A DNA stretch of 64,000 nucleotides, taken from NCBI GenBank assembly GCA_035760965.1, contig DASTRY010000014.1, positions 101,330 through 165,329 on the forward strand, given 5' to 3'. The stretch is from JADGHX01 sp035760965. GTDB lineage: Bacteria; Pseudomonadota; Gammaproteobacteria; Steroidobacterales; Steroidobacteraceae. Shown here in pieces: positions 52,884-61,075 of this stretch. Each line of letters opens with the position of its first letter. Position 1 is the stretch's first letter. The translations under genes were made by a program, and so were the position numbers. Below the pieces are notes generated by a model that did no database searches, was not told the DNA's origin, and saw nothing but the letters and a program-made list of their open reading frames with translations.

Positions 52884-53543
52884 ATGAAATATCTTCGCGG
52901 CGCTCTCGCGATGAGCGTCATCGCAGTGGTGCTCGCATTCGCCGCTTCCGTGACGCGGGCGGCGGACGCGAGCACGCCGCTCGACAAATATTTCGACGGG
53001 TTGAACACGCTGCGCGCGAGCTTCACGCAGACGGTGAAGGATGCGCACGGCAAGGACGTCGAGCGCTCGAGCGGCACGCTCGTCGTCTCCCGGCCCGGCA
53101 AATTCCGCTGGGAAGTGGAGCCGAAGGCGGGCAGCGACAGTGCAGGGCAGCTGCTCGTCGCCGATGGCAAGAACGTCTGGTTCTTCGATCGGGACCTCGA
53201 GCAGGTGACGGTGAAGCCGATCGATGCCGCCCTGTCCTCGACGCCGGCAATGCTTCTCTCGGGCGCATCGGATGTGCGGGAGAGCTTCACAGTGACGCCT
53301 GCCGGGTCCCGCGACGGGCTCGAGTGGGTGCTGGTCGAGCCGAAGCAGGCCGAGGCGGACTTTCGCCGCGCGCTCTTCGGCTTCGACAAAGGAACCCTGA
53401 AACGCATGATCATCGACGACCGCCTCGGCCAGACGGCGACCATCCAGTTCGACAAGGTGGAGCGCAACGCGCGCGTCTCGCCCGATGAGGTGAGCTTCAC
53501 GCCGCCACCGGGCGCGGATGTCATCGGAAAGCCCGCATCGTGA
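52884..53543 (+). CDS. lolA: Outer-membrane lipoprotein carrier LolA
   Basis: A 219-residue periplasmic chaperone with a Sec signal peptide (cleaved near TRA-AD). Mature features: LDKYFDGLNTLRASFTQTVKDAHG, SSGTLVVSRPGKFRWEVEPKAG and a FFDRDLEQVTVKPID segment. It carries lipoproteins from LolCDE to the outer membrane. It follows ftsK by five bases, the usual gammaproteobacterial arrangement. Confidence 0.95.
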   Translation: MKYLRGALAMSVIAVVLAFAASVTRAADASTPLDKYFDGLNTLRASFTQTVKDAHGKDVERSSGTLVVSRPGKFRWEVEPKAGSDSAGQLLVADGKNVWFFDRDLEQVTVKPIDAALSSTPAMLLSGASDVRESFTVTPAGSRDGLEWVLVEPKQAEADFRRALFGFDKGTLKRMIIDDRLGQTATIQFDKVERNARVSPDEVSFTPPPGADVIGKPAS

Positions 53544-53953
53544 GCGTCGAATCCGCTTATGTGCAGCCGAAGCTGCGCTATGCCTGGCTCTGGTGGGCCA
53601 TCGGCTATCTGCTGCTCGCTTGGACCGTGAACGACAGCCTCGAGAGCCATCCGCCGGACTTCGGCGGGCTCTTCGCGAGCGACAAGGTGCTGCATTTCAC
53701 CGGGTATTTCCTGCTCGCAACCTGGTTCGGCGGGGTGACGCGGCGCTCGCGCTACTGGCTCGTCGGGGTGCTGCTCATTGCGTTCAGCGGTGCGCTCGAA
53801 ATCGCGCAGGGGCTCATGCACAACGGCCGGGAGGCCGAATGGCTCGATCTGCTGGCGAACGCGTTGGGCGTGACGAGCGCGCTGATCGTCGCCTCGCTCG
53901 GCCTCGGCAAGTGGCTGGTCTGGATCGAGCGGCTGCTCGGCCTGCAGAAGTAG
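53540..53953 (+). CDS. VanZ-like membrane protein
   Basis: A 137-residue protein with three to four membrane segments and the VanZ-type pattern: DKVLHFTGYFLLATW, the ALEIAQGLMHNGREAEWLDLLANALG motif near the end, which is typical of this family. Function is unknown; VanZ gives low-level teicoplanin resistance in enterococci, but that role is not assumed here. GTG 53540 overlaps the lolA stop. Confidence 0.82.
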   Translation: MSVESAYVQPKLRYAWLWWAIGYLLLAWTVNDSLESHPPDFGGLFASDKVLHFTGYFLLATWFGGVTRRSRYWLVGVLLIAFSGALEIAQGLMHNGREAEWLDLLANALGVTSALIVASLGLGKWLVWIERLLGLQK

Positions 53954-54047
53954 GTTCCGCGGGCGAGCACAGATCACGGGACGCCCGCAGCTGAGGGCTC
54001 GAGGCGCCGCTCGCCTTTCGCCGGCTTGCTCGGGCACACTGCCGCCG

Positions 54048-55478
54048 ATGCCACCCAAATCCACGCAAAGCGCTGCGGCTCCGCTGCGCCCGCTCTCCGA
54101 TCGCATGCGGCCGCGGTCGCTCGATGAATTCGTCGGTCAGCGTCATCTCCTCGCGCCGGGCAAGCCGCTGCGGCAGGCGCTCGAAGGCGGGCAGCTCCAT
54201 TCGCTCATTCTCTGGGGCCCTCCGGGCACGGGCAAAACGACGCTCGCGCGCCTCATGGCCGAGCGCTCGAATGCGCAGTTTCTCGCGCTTTCCGCCGTGA
54301 TGGCAGGCGTGAAGGACATCCGTGCAGCCGTCGAGCAGGCGAAGGAAGCGCGCGCGATGTACGGGAAGCCGACGGTGCTGTTCCTCGACGAGGTGCATCG
54401 CTTCAACAAGGCGCAGCAGGACACGTTTCTGCCGTACCTCGAAGACGGCACGCTCATCTTCATCGGCGCCACCACCGAAAATCCCTCGTTCGAAGTGGTG
54501 AGCGCGTTGCTGTCGCGGGCGCGCGTGTACGTGCTGCGAGCGCTGCAGGTCGAGGACATCATCGAGGTGCTGAAGCAGGCGCTCACGGACGAAGAGCGCG
54601 GGCTCGGCAAGGAGCACATCGAGATCGCTCCCGATGCGCTCGAGCTCATCGCGCGCGCCGCCGACGGCGATGCGCGACGCGGCCTCAACATGCTCGAGCT
54701 CGCCGCGAGCCTCGCGGAGGCGGCCGCGCCGGACGATGCGGCGGAAGGCGCATCCGCAAGCGCGGGCGCGCCGCGCGCGCCGGGCACCCGGCTCATCGAC
54801 CTGCGCATCGCGCAGGAAGTGGCGAGCGGTACGCGCCGTCGCTTCGACAAGGGCGGCGACCAGTTCTACGACCAGATCTCCGCGCTCCACAAAGCCGTGC
54901 GCGGTACCGATCCGGACGCCGCGCTCTACTGGTTCTGTCGCATGCTCGATGGCGGCTGCGATCCGCTCTACATCGCGCGCCGTGTGGTGCGCATGGCGAT
55001 CGAGGACATCGGTCTCGCCGATCCGCGTGCGTTCGCTCTGACACTGGATGCCTGGGAAGCCTACGATCGCCTCGGCAGCCCCGAGGGCGAGCTCGCGATC
55101 GCGAACGCGGTGGTCTACCTCGCGTGCGCGCCGAAGAGCAACGCGGTCTACGTCGCGATGGGCGAAGCGCAGGAAGACGTCGAGCGCTTCGGCACGCTCG
55201 ACGTGCCGGCGCGCTTCCGGAACGCGCCCACGCGCCTCATGAAGCAGCTCGGCCACGGCGCCGGCTACCGTTACGCACACGACGAACCCGACGCCTACGT
55301 CGCCGGCGAGCGCTATTTGCCCGACGAGATGCCGGATCGGCGATACTATCGGCCGGCTCCCCGGGGTCTCGAGATCAAGATCGGCGAAGCGCTGGCCCGC
55401 TTGCGGGCGAAGGCGCCGCCTTCGGACGCTGCGCCCGCCGGGAAGCCGCCCGACAAGTCACCCACTGAACGGCGATGA
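54048..55478 (+). CDS. rarA: Replication-associated recombination protein RarA (MgsA)
   Basis: A 476-residue clamp-loader-like AAA+ ATPase acting at stalled forks. Walker A GPPGTGKTTLARLM (about 60), Walker B VLFLDEVHRFNKAQQD, the TTENPSFEVVSALLSRARV sensor and the C-terminal tetramerisation domain with LPDEMPDRRYYRP. Its stop overlaps serS as ATGA; the rarA-serS pairing is conserved in gammaproteobacteria. Confidence 0.95.
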   Translation: MPPKSTQSAAAPLRPLSDRMRPRSLDEFVGQRHLLAPGKPLRQALEGGQLHSLILWGPPGTGKTTLARLMAERSNAQFLALSAVMAGVKDIRAAVEQAKEARAMYGKPTVLFLDEVHRFNKAQQDTFLPYLEDGTLIFIGATTENPSFEVVSALLSRARVYVLRALQVEDIIEVLKQALTDEERGLGKEHIEIAPDALELIARAADGDARRGLNMLELAASLAEAAAPDDAAEGASASAGAPRAPGTRLIDLRIAQEVASGTRRRFDKGGDQFYDQISALHKAVRGTDPDAALYWFCRMLDGGCDPLYIARRVVRMAIEDIGLADPRAFALTLDAWEAYDRLGSPEGELAIANAVVYLACAPKSNAVYVAMGEAQEDVERFGTLDVPARFRNAPTRLMKQLGHGAGYRYAHDEPDAYVAGERYLPDEMPDRRYYRPAPRGLEIKIGEALARLRAKAPPSDAAPAGKPPDKSPTERR

Positions 55479-56749
55479 TCGACGTCAAGCTGCTTCGTAC
55501 CGACCCTGAGGCCGTCGCGCGCAATCTCGCGCGACGCGGTTTCGTGCTGGATGTCTCGGCGCTGAGAGCGCTCGATGAGCGGCGCAAACAAGCGCAGATC
55601 GAGAACGATCGGCTGCGCGCCGAGCGCAATGCGCACGCGAAGGCCGTCGGCATGGCGAAAGCACGCGGGGAGGACATCACGCCGTTGCTCGCGAAAGGCG
55701 AGCAGCTCACGAAGGACTTGGCCCGCGTCGATCAGCAGCTCGCGGACCTGCAAGTCGAGCTCGATCGCTGGCTCGCGGGGCTGCCAAACCTGTTGCACGA
55801 GTCCGTGCCGGACGGTCGCGATGAGACCGCCAACGTCGAGGTGCGCCGCTGGGGCGAGCCGCGCAAGTTCGACTTCGAAGTGAAGGATCACGTCGCGCTC
55901 GGCGAGAAGCTCGGCGGACTGGACTTCGAGGCGGCAAGCCGCATCTCGGGCGCGCGCTTCGTGGTGATGCGCTCCGCGGTCGCGCGACTGCACCGCGCGC
56001 TCGGGCAATTCATGCTCGACCTGCACACGCGCGAGCACGGCTACACCGAGGTGTACGTGCCGTATCTCGTGCAGTCGCCGGCGCTCTTCGGCACGGGCCA
56101 GCTGCCGAAGTTCAAGCAAGACCTCTTCGCCATCGAAGGCGAGGGCGACTTCTATCTGATTCCGACGGCCGAAGTGCCGGTGACGAATCTCGTGCGCGAT
56201 CAGATTGTGAGCGCGGAGAGCCTGCCGCTGAAGTTCGTCGCGCACACGCCGTGCTTCCGCTCGGAAGCGGGTGCAGCCGGCAAGGACACGCGCGGCATGA
56301 TCCGCCAGCATCAGTTCGACAAGGTCGAGATCGTGCACGTCGTGCGCCCCGCGGATTCGTATGCCGCGCTCGAGCAGCTGACGAGTCACGCCGAAGAAGT
56401 GCTGAAGCGGCTCGAGCTGCCCTACCGTGTGGTGGCGCTCTGCGCGGGGGATATCGGGAACGGCAGTGCGAAGACCTATGACCTCGAAGTCTGGCTTCCG
56501 GGGCAGAACCGCTATCGCGAAATCTCTTCGTGCAGCAACTTCGAGGCGTATCAGGCCCGGCGGATGCAGGCGCGCTGGCGCAATCCCGACACCGGCAAAC
56601 CCGAGCCGGTGCACACGCTCAACGGATCGGCGCTCGCAGTCGGCCGCACGCTCGTCGCGGTGCTCGAGAATTACCAGAACGCCGACGGCTCGATCACCGT
56701 TCCGGCGGCGCTGAAGCCGTACATGGGCGGCATAGAGAGGATCGCATGA
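55475..56749 (+). CDS. serS: Seryl-tRNA synthetase
   Basis: A 424-residue class II synthetase. The N-terminal tRNA-binding coiled coil (about 25-105) is followed by motif 2 (TPCFRSEAGAAGKDTRGMIRQHQFDKVE, split) and motif 3 (LNGSALAVGRTLVAVLENYQ). It charges tRNA-Ser; a tRNA-Ser(UGA) gene lies 1.6 kb downstream. The stop overlaps the GFA gene start (ATGA). Confidence 0.97.
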   Translation: MIDVKLLRTDPEAVARNLARRGFVLDVSALRALDERRKQAQIENDRLRAERNAHAKAVGMAKARGEDITPLLAKGEQLTKDLARVDQQLADLQVELDRWLAGLPNLLHESVPDGRDETANVEVRRWGEPRKFDFEVKDHVALGEKLGGLDFEAASRISGARFVVMRSAVARLHRALGQFMLDLHTREHGYTEVYVPYLVQSPALFGTGQLPKFKQDLFAIEGEGDFYLIPTAEVPVTNLVRDQIVSAESLPLKFVAHTPCFRSEAGAAGKDTRGMIRQHQFDKVEIVHVVRPADSYAALEQLTSHAEEVLKRLELPYRVVALCAGDIGNGSAKTYDLEVWLPGQNRYREISSCSNFEAYQARRMQARWRNPDTGKPEPVHTLNGSALAVGRTLVAVLENYQNADGSITVPAALKPYMGGIERIA

Positions 56750-57177
56750 CAATGAGCGGGTCCGTGGAAATCACGGGCGGTTGCCTGTGCAAAGCCGTGC
56801 GCTATCGCGCGACGGCGGCGCCCATCGTCACGCGGCTATGCTGGTGCCGGCTGTGCCAGTTTCTCGGCTCCGGCAATGCCACCGTGAACGTTTGCTTCCC
56901 CACGGAGAGCTTTAGCGTCGAGGGGCAGCTCACCGACTATCGCAGCGTTGCCGATAGCGGCAGCATCATGCATCGCAAGTTCTGCGGTATCTGCGGGACA
57001 CCCATGTTCAGCGAAGCGGAGGCGCGCCCACATCTGATCTTCGTTCGGGCAGGGACACTGGACGATCCGGCGATCGCGAGACCCTCCATGACGATCTGGA
57101 CATCGCAAGCGCCTGTGTGGGCATGCATCGATCCAGCGCTGCCGCGAGTCGCGAAACAGCCGCCGCCGGCGGCCTAG
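56746..57177 (+). CDS. GFA-family (glutathione-dependent formaldehyde-activating-like) protein
   Basis: A 143-residue zinc protein. The cysteine pattern GGCLCKAVRY, LCWCRLCQF and FCGICGTPMF matches the GFA/CENP-V fold with two zinc sites. The family includes enzymes reported to bind glutathione-hydroxymethyl adducts, but most members are uncharacterised. ATG 56746 overlaps the serS stop, and a second ATG follows six bases later. Confidence 0.88.
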   Translation: MTMSGSVEITGGCLCKAVRYRATAAPIVTRLCWCRLCQFLGSGNATVNVCFPTESFSVEGQLTDYRSVADSGSIMHRKFCGICGTPMFSEAEARPHLIFVRAGTLDDPAIARPSMTIWTSQAPVWACIDPALPRVAKQPPPAA

Positions 57178-57309
57178 CTCGTTTCTGCGTTTCCGCGAGC
57201 AGCTCGGCGCGGCAACGGTGAGCGCGAGGCGGCGGCTCCTTGCTCGAGCCGCGAACCCGGTCCGGCATAATGCTGCCTGCACCGCACGGTTGCCTGAAAG
57301 GACTTAGCA

Positions 57310-58335
57310 ATGTACCAACCCGCCGCAGATCGTTATCAGCAGATTCCGTATGCCCGCTGCGGGCGCAGCGGACTGCAGTTGCCGCGGATCTCGCTCGGGC
57401 TGTGGCAGAACTTTGGCGGCACGGCGCCGTTCGAGAACGCGCGCGAGATGGTGCTGAAGTCGTTCGATCGCGGCATCACGCACTTCGATCTCGCGAACAA
57501 CTACGGGCCGCCGCCGGGCTCCGCCGAGGAGAACTTCGGACGCATCCTGCGCGCCGACTTGCGCGCGTATCGCGACGAGCTCGTGATCTCGACGAAAGCG
57601 GGCTACCTCATGTGGCCCGGACCGTACGGCGAGTGGGGCTCGCGCAAGTATCTGCTCGCGAGCCTCGATCAGAGTCTGAAGCGGATGGGGCTCGAGTACG
57701 TCGACATCTTTTATTCGCATCGCGTCGATCCACACACGCCGCTCGAAGAGACGATGGGCGCACTCGACACGGCGGTGCGCAGCGGGCGCGCGCTGTACGT
57801 CGGCATCTCTTCCTACGGCCCGCAGAAAACCCGTGAGGCAGCGGCAATCCTGCGGGAGCTGAAGACGCCGTTCATCATTCATCAGCCCTCGTACTCGATG
57901 CTGAATCGCTGGATCGAGAAGGAGCTGCTCGGCGTGCTCGAGCAAGAGGGCATCGGCTGCATCGCGTTCTCGCCGCTCGCGCAGGGATTGCTCACGACGA
58001 AGTACCTCGACGGCTTGCCGAAGAGCGGACGCGCGCTCGAGGACGGCTCGTTTCGCAAGGCGATGCTCTCGGAGCGCAATCTCGCGAACGTGCGTGCGCT
58101 GAACCTGATCGCGCAGCGGCGCGGCCAAAGCCTCGCGCAGATGGCCATCGCGTGGGTGCTGCGCAAGCCCGCGGTCACGAGCGCGCTCATCGGCGCGAGC
58201 CGCTGGTCGCAGATCGACGAGTGCCTCGGCGCGCTGAAAAACCTGCAGTTCAGCGCCGCCGAGCTCGCCGAGATCGACCGCTACGCTGTCGAGGGCGAGC
58301 TGAACATCTGGGCCGCCTCCAGCGCGAACGGCTGA
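57310..58335 (+). CDS. Aldo/keto reductase, L-glyceraldehyde 3-phosphate reductase type
   Basis: A 341-residue NADPH-dependent reductase of the AKR14 (YghZ/GPR) group. The start YGxxGRSGLQLPRISLGLWQNFG pattern, catalytic residues in HFDLANNYGPPPGSAEENFG (Asp, Tyr), VISTKAGYLMWPGPYGEWGSRKYL (Lys) and VDIFYSHRVDPHTPLEETM (His), and the C-terminal ALIGASRWSQIDECL cofactor site are present. E. coli YghZ reduces L-glyceraldehyde 3-phosphate and methylglyoxal; a detoxifying role is inferred. Confidence 0.93.
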   Translation: MYQPAADRYQQIPYARCGRSGLQLPRISLGLWQNFGGTAPFENAREMVLKSFDRGITHFDLANNYGPPPGSAEENFGRILRADLRAYRDELVISTKAGYLMWPGPYGEWGSRKYLLASLDQSLKRMGLEYVDIFYSHRVDPHTPLEETMGALDTAVRSGRALYVGISSYGPQKTREAAAILRELKTPFIIHQPSYSMLNRWIEKELLGVLEQEGIGCIAFSPLAQGLLTTKYLDGLPKSGRALEDGSFRKAMLSERNLANVRALNLIAQRRGQSLAQMAIAWVLRKPAVTSALIGASRWSQIDECLGALKNLQFSAAELAEIDRYAVEGELNIWAASSANG

Positions 58336-58354
58336 TACAATGCGGCCCCGCCGC

Positions 58355-58444
58355 GGAGGGGTGGCAGAGCGGTTGAATGCACCGGTCTTGAAAACCGGCG
58401 TCCTCGCAAGGGGACCGTGGGTTCGAATCCCACCCCCTCCGCCA
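58355..58444 (+). tRNA. tRNA-Ser (anticodon UGA)
   Basis: A 90-base class II tRNA with acceptor stem GGAGGGG / CCCCTCC, discriminator G and encoded CCA. The anticodon loop is CTTGAAA with TGA flanked by the stem CCGGT/ACCGG, a long variable arm (GTCCTCGCAAGGGGAC region) and a T loop GGTTCGAATCC. It reads UCN serine codons (UCA). Confidence 0.97.
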
Positions 58445-58612
58445 TCACATCTCAGTCCTTTAGCGCGCTTCAGCCCTTGTCGAACCGCTGCCGGCGGTCG
58501 TGCGTGATCAAGGGGCAACTGATCATCTAGATCATCCGGCGGTGAGGCTCAGCTTGGTGGCTCCGGTGGCGGGGGACTGCCCGGCGGGCGCGTGGGCGCG
58601 CTAATCAGTCCG

Positions 58613-58777
58613 CTAGTGTTGGGACTTCTTGGTCGGCGGCGCGAACGGACCTTCGTCATAGCAGAGCGTGACGGCCGTTCGCACGACCGCTGCGACGACG
58701 CCTACCGGAAATGCAACTGCAAGCCAGAGACCTCGCTTGAAACCCTGCATGAAAAGCGCGAAAGCGGATTCGTTCAT
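58613..58777 (-). CDS. 54-residue single-pass membrane protein (third gene of small-protein trio)
   Basis: Encodes a 54-residue protein with one hydrophobic helix at about residues 17-38 (LWLAVAFPVGVVAAVVRTAV) and a polar tail YDEGPFAPPTKKSQH. A good Shine-Dalgarno AAGGGAG lies seven bases before the ATG, and the ATG overlaps the stop of the preceding gene as ATGA, so it is translationally coupled. I do not recognise the family. Too short for most gene finders; the three strong ribosome sites in a row argue that the trio is real. Confidence 0.7.
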   Translation of the reverse strand: MNESAFALFMQGFKRGLWLAVAFPVGVVAAVVRTAVTLCYDEGPFAPPTKKSQH

Positions 58778-58923
58778 CGTCGTGCTCCCTTCAGAACAGT
58801 CAGCGCACCTGAGATGAGGACGTACGCGGAGACAATCGCATCGACGTACAGCATCGCAGTCTTCAGCGTCGAGATGACGTGCAAATCTTCATCTGAGAAC
58901 GGACGGCGATTATTGAGCCACAT
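58774..58923 (-). CDS. 49-residue single-pass membrane protein (second gene of trio)
   Basis: A 49-residue protein starting MWLNNRRPFSDEDLHVIS with one membrane segment at about 22-43 (AMLYVDAIVSAYVLISGALTV) and a basic end GARR. Its ATG overlaps the stop of the upstream gene by one base (TGATG) with a GGAGG ribosome site seven bases upstream, and its own stop overlaps the next ATG. Function unknown. A longer upstream in-frame reading exists but only inside the neighbouring gene. Confidence 0.7.
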   Translation of the reverse strand: MWLNNRRPFSDEDLHVISTLKTAMLYVDAIVSAYVLISGALTVLKGARR

Positions 58924-59222
58924 CAAACAGCCTCCAGTTCCCAGGTCAGTACGAAAAGCGTGACGAACACAAGAAAAGATGAAATGAGATGCCCGATCAA
59001 GGGCCACACCAGGCGATGAATTGACGGGCCATCACCGCCGTGGTTCCGACTATGGCTCCACGCGGAATTTCGGCGCATCCGCCGCTGCGAAAGAGCAAGC
59101 CACTCGCGGGTCAGAGCGGTGGGCGGTCCATCAAACGCGATGGCTTGCATCACCGCTCCCGCCGGTCGACTCCGCGCCATTGGCGCGGCGAGATCGAAAT
59201 CGAAAAAAGAATTGCGAGTCAT
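58923..59222 (-). CDS. 99-residue protein with C-terminal membrane anchor (first gene of trio)
   Basis: A 99-residue protein: about 68 polar, Arg/Ser-rich residues (cytoplasmic by charge) including MTRNSFFDFDLAAPMARSRP and a REWLALSQRRMRRNSAWSHS region, then one membrane helix at about 71-94 (LVWPLIGHLISSFLVFVTLF). ATG 59222 has an AAGGA site seven bases upstream; a further in-frame extension of 50 codons upstream lacks one. Function unknown. It heads three overlapping genes transcribed away from narK. Confidence 0.72.
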   Translation of the reverse strand: MTRNSFFDFDLAAPMARSRPAGAVMQAIAFDGPPTALTREWLALSQRRMRRNSAWSHSRNHGGDGPSIHRLVWPLIGHLISSFLVFVTLFVLTWELEAV

Positions 59223-59755
59223 GAGCCGGTCCTTGGATGAGGGGAGAGCATCCGTTCTCCCTGAATCGACACCGAGACTGTAAGCCTCCGCGCGATTTGT
59301 GTCGACAGGAGTGTTGAAGTCGTCGTCGCTTTTTTTCGATCTGCGATGCGGTTCGTACGATCGTACGTACATCAGACAATTCTGGCGGTTTGCTCAGTGG
59401 CACGCACTCGCACCGCCTCCACAAGACTCGTCGAACAGAAGCCCGCGCTTCAACACGCCTTCAGCACAGCGAACCTCCTTGCCATGGCTGCGCTCGAAAG
59501 AAGCCTCCTCGCACGGGCCGGCGAGGCTTCGCGGCCGTGCAGGCGCCGGTGCTGCGCAACGTACCCCATCGCGGGGCAGAGCTCGCCGCCCTCCCTTGGG
59601 TTCGCTGCCGCTCGCGGCGATAGCTTGATCTGCAGAGCTCCACTCATCGGCGCTAAAGCTGTCGGTGTGGGGCCACTGCTAGGGGCGACTACGTACTTCG
59701 CGCCGCAGTCCTACGGTTCTGAGCGCACCCTCACGGCTGTCAAAGTTCGCGCGTC
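59223..59755. other. Regulatory spacer between the small-protein trio and narK
   Basis: About 530 bp that must hold the promoters of both divergent units. The perfect 14-base palindrome CGTACGATCGTACG (59354-59367) is the clearest element, 132 bp before the first small gene. I find no convincing TTGAT-N4-ATCAA (FNR/Anr) site before narK. Chance open frames are present but lack codon bias or ribosome sites. Confidence 0.55.
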
Positions 59756-61075
59756 ATGCGAGGAGCACAGTCAGCCGCCACCTCTGCACGGCGTGCGTAC
59801 GCCGTTCTCATCGTAAGCACCTTCGCATTCACGATCTGTTTCGCCGTCTGGATGATGTTCGGCGTCATCGGCATCCCCATTCGGCAGCGGCTTGGGCTCA
59901 ACAACACTGAATTCGGGCTTCTGACCTCGACGCCAGTGCTGCTGGGTGCCGTCATGCGCTTGCCGCTGGGCATCTGGACCGATCGCTTCGGCGGACGCGC
60001 AGTGTTCATGACATTGCTGGTGGTGTGCGCGATTCCGGTCTTTCTCGTGAGCTACGCGCACGCGCTCTGGCAGTTCTTGTCCATCGGCCTGCTTCTCGGT
60101 GTCGTCGGCGCGTCCTTTGCAGTCGGCACACCCTATGTGGCGCGATTCTTTCCCTCGCAGCGCCGCGGGTTCGCGATGGGCTTTTTCGGCGCAGGAACCG
60201 TCGGGGCGGCCATCAATATGTTCGTCGCCCCGCAGATCCTTGCGGTGTGGGGCTGGCAGGCGGTGCCGCGTGTGTATGCGCTTGCTCTGCTCGTGACCGC
60301 GGCGCTCTTTTGGATCTTCAGCGCTCCGGACCCTGGAGTGGGCTCGCAAGACGTGGTGCCGCTCGCGCAACGTTTCGCCGTGCTGAAAGACTGGCGTGTG
60401 TGGAAGCTGTGCCAGTACTACTCGCTCGCTTTCGGCGGATTCACGGCATTGTCGTTGTGGATGCCCGAGTACTACGTCCAAGAGTACGGCTTCGATTTGA
60501 AACGCGCCGCTCTGTTGGCCGCATGCTTCTCGCTGCCGGCGGGCGCGCTGCGTGCGCTCGGTGGATGGATGTCCGATCGCTTCGGCGCGCAGAGCGTCAC
60601 GTGGTGGGTGCTTTGGGCGGCATGGATCACGCTGTTTCTGCTCTCCTACCCGCAGACCGAGCTGGTCGTGAAGACGATCGATGGACCGCGCGTGTTCAGC
60701 ATCGCGCTCGCGCCGGCGACGTTCACGCTGCTGCTGTTTCTGCTCGGTGTCTCGCTCGCCTTCGGCATGGCCTCCACCTTCAAGTACGTCGGTCAGGACT
60801 ATCCCCATAGCATGGGCGTCGTGACCGGCATCGTAGGATTGGCGGGCGGCGTCGCCGGATTTCTGTTGCCGGTGATTTGGGGCGCGTTGCTCGACCTCCT
60901 GCGTGTGCGCTCGAGCTGCTTCATGTTGCTTTACGGAGTGGTGTGGGTCTCGCTCGTGTTGCTCTACTTCACCGAAATCCGCGGTTACGAGTTCATGGAG
61001 CGACGCACGAAGACCGGTGCAGAGCCCGGGCGCGGCACGGCAAGCGCGCGGCGTGTCGGAGAGTTGCAAACATGA
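59756..61075 (+). CDS. narK: Nitrate/nitrite transporter NarK (NarK1 type)
   Basis: A 439-residue MFS protein with twelve predicted membrane helices. Features: motif A-like RLPLGIWTDRFGGR (about 68-81), GASFAVGTPYVARFFP, and the nitrate-signature region FFGAGTVGAAINMFVAP (143-159), where the usual asparagine of AGxxNxG is threonine (148), and a second GIVGLAGGVAGFLLP. Such proteins import nitrate or exchange it for nitrite. The stop overlaps narG as ATGA, showing coupling with the nitrate reductase. Confidence 0.92.
   Translation: MRGAQSAATSARRAYAVLIVSTFAFTICFAVWMMFGVIGIPIRQRLGLNNTEFGLLTSTPVLLGAVMRLPLGIWTDRFGGRAVFMTLLVVCAIPVFLVSYAHALWQFLSIGLLLGVVGASFAVGTPYVARFFPSQRRGFAMGFFGAGTVGAAINMFVAPQILAVWGWQAVPRVYALALLVTAALFWIFSAPDPGVGSQDVVPLAQRFAVLKDWRVWKLCQYYSLAFGGFTALSLWMPEYYVQEYGFDLKRAALLAACFSLPAGALRALGGWMSDRFGAQSVTWWVLWAAWITLFLLSYPQTELVVKTIDGPRVFSIALAPATFTLLLFLLGVSLAFGMASTFKYVGQDYPHSMGVVTGIVGLAGGVAGFLLPVIWGALLDLLRVRSSCFMLLYGVVWVSLVLLYFTEIRGYEFMERRTKTGAEPGRGTASARRVGELQT

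Noticed and set aside
59223..59755. FNR/Anr box before narK
   Set aside because: Only TTGAT half-sites (for example near 59625) are present; no TTGAT-N4-ATCAA.
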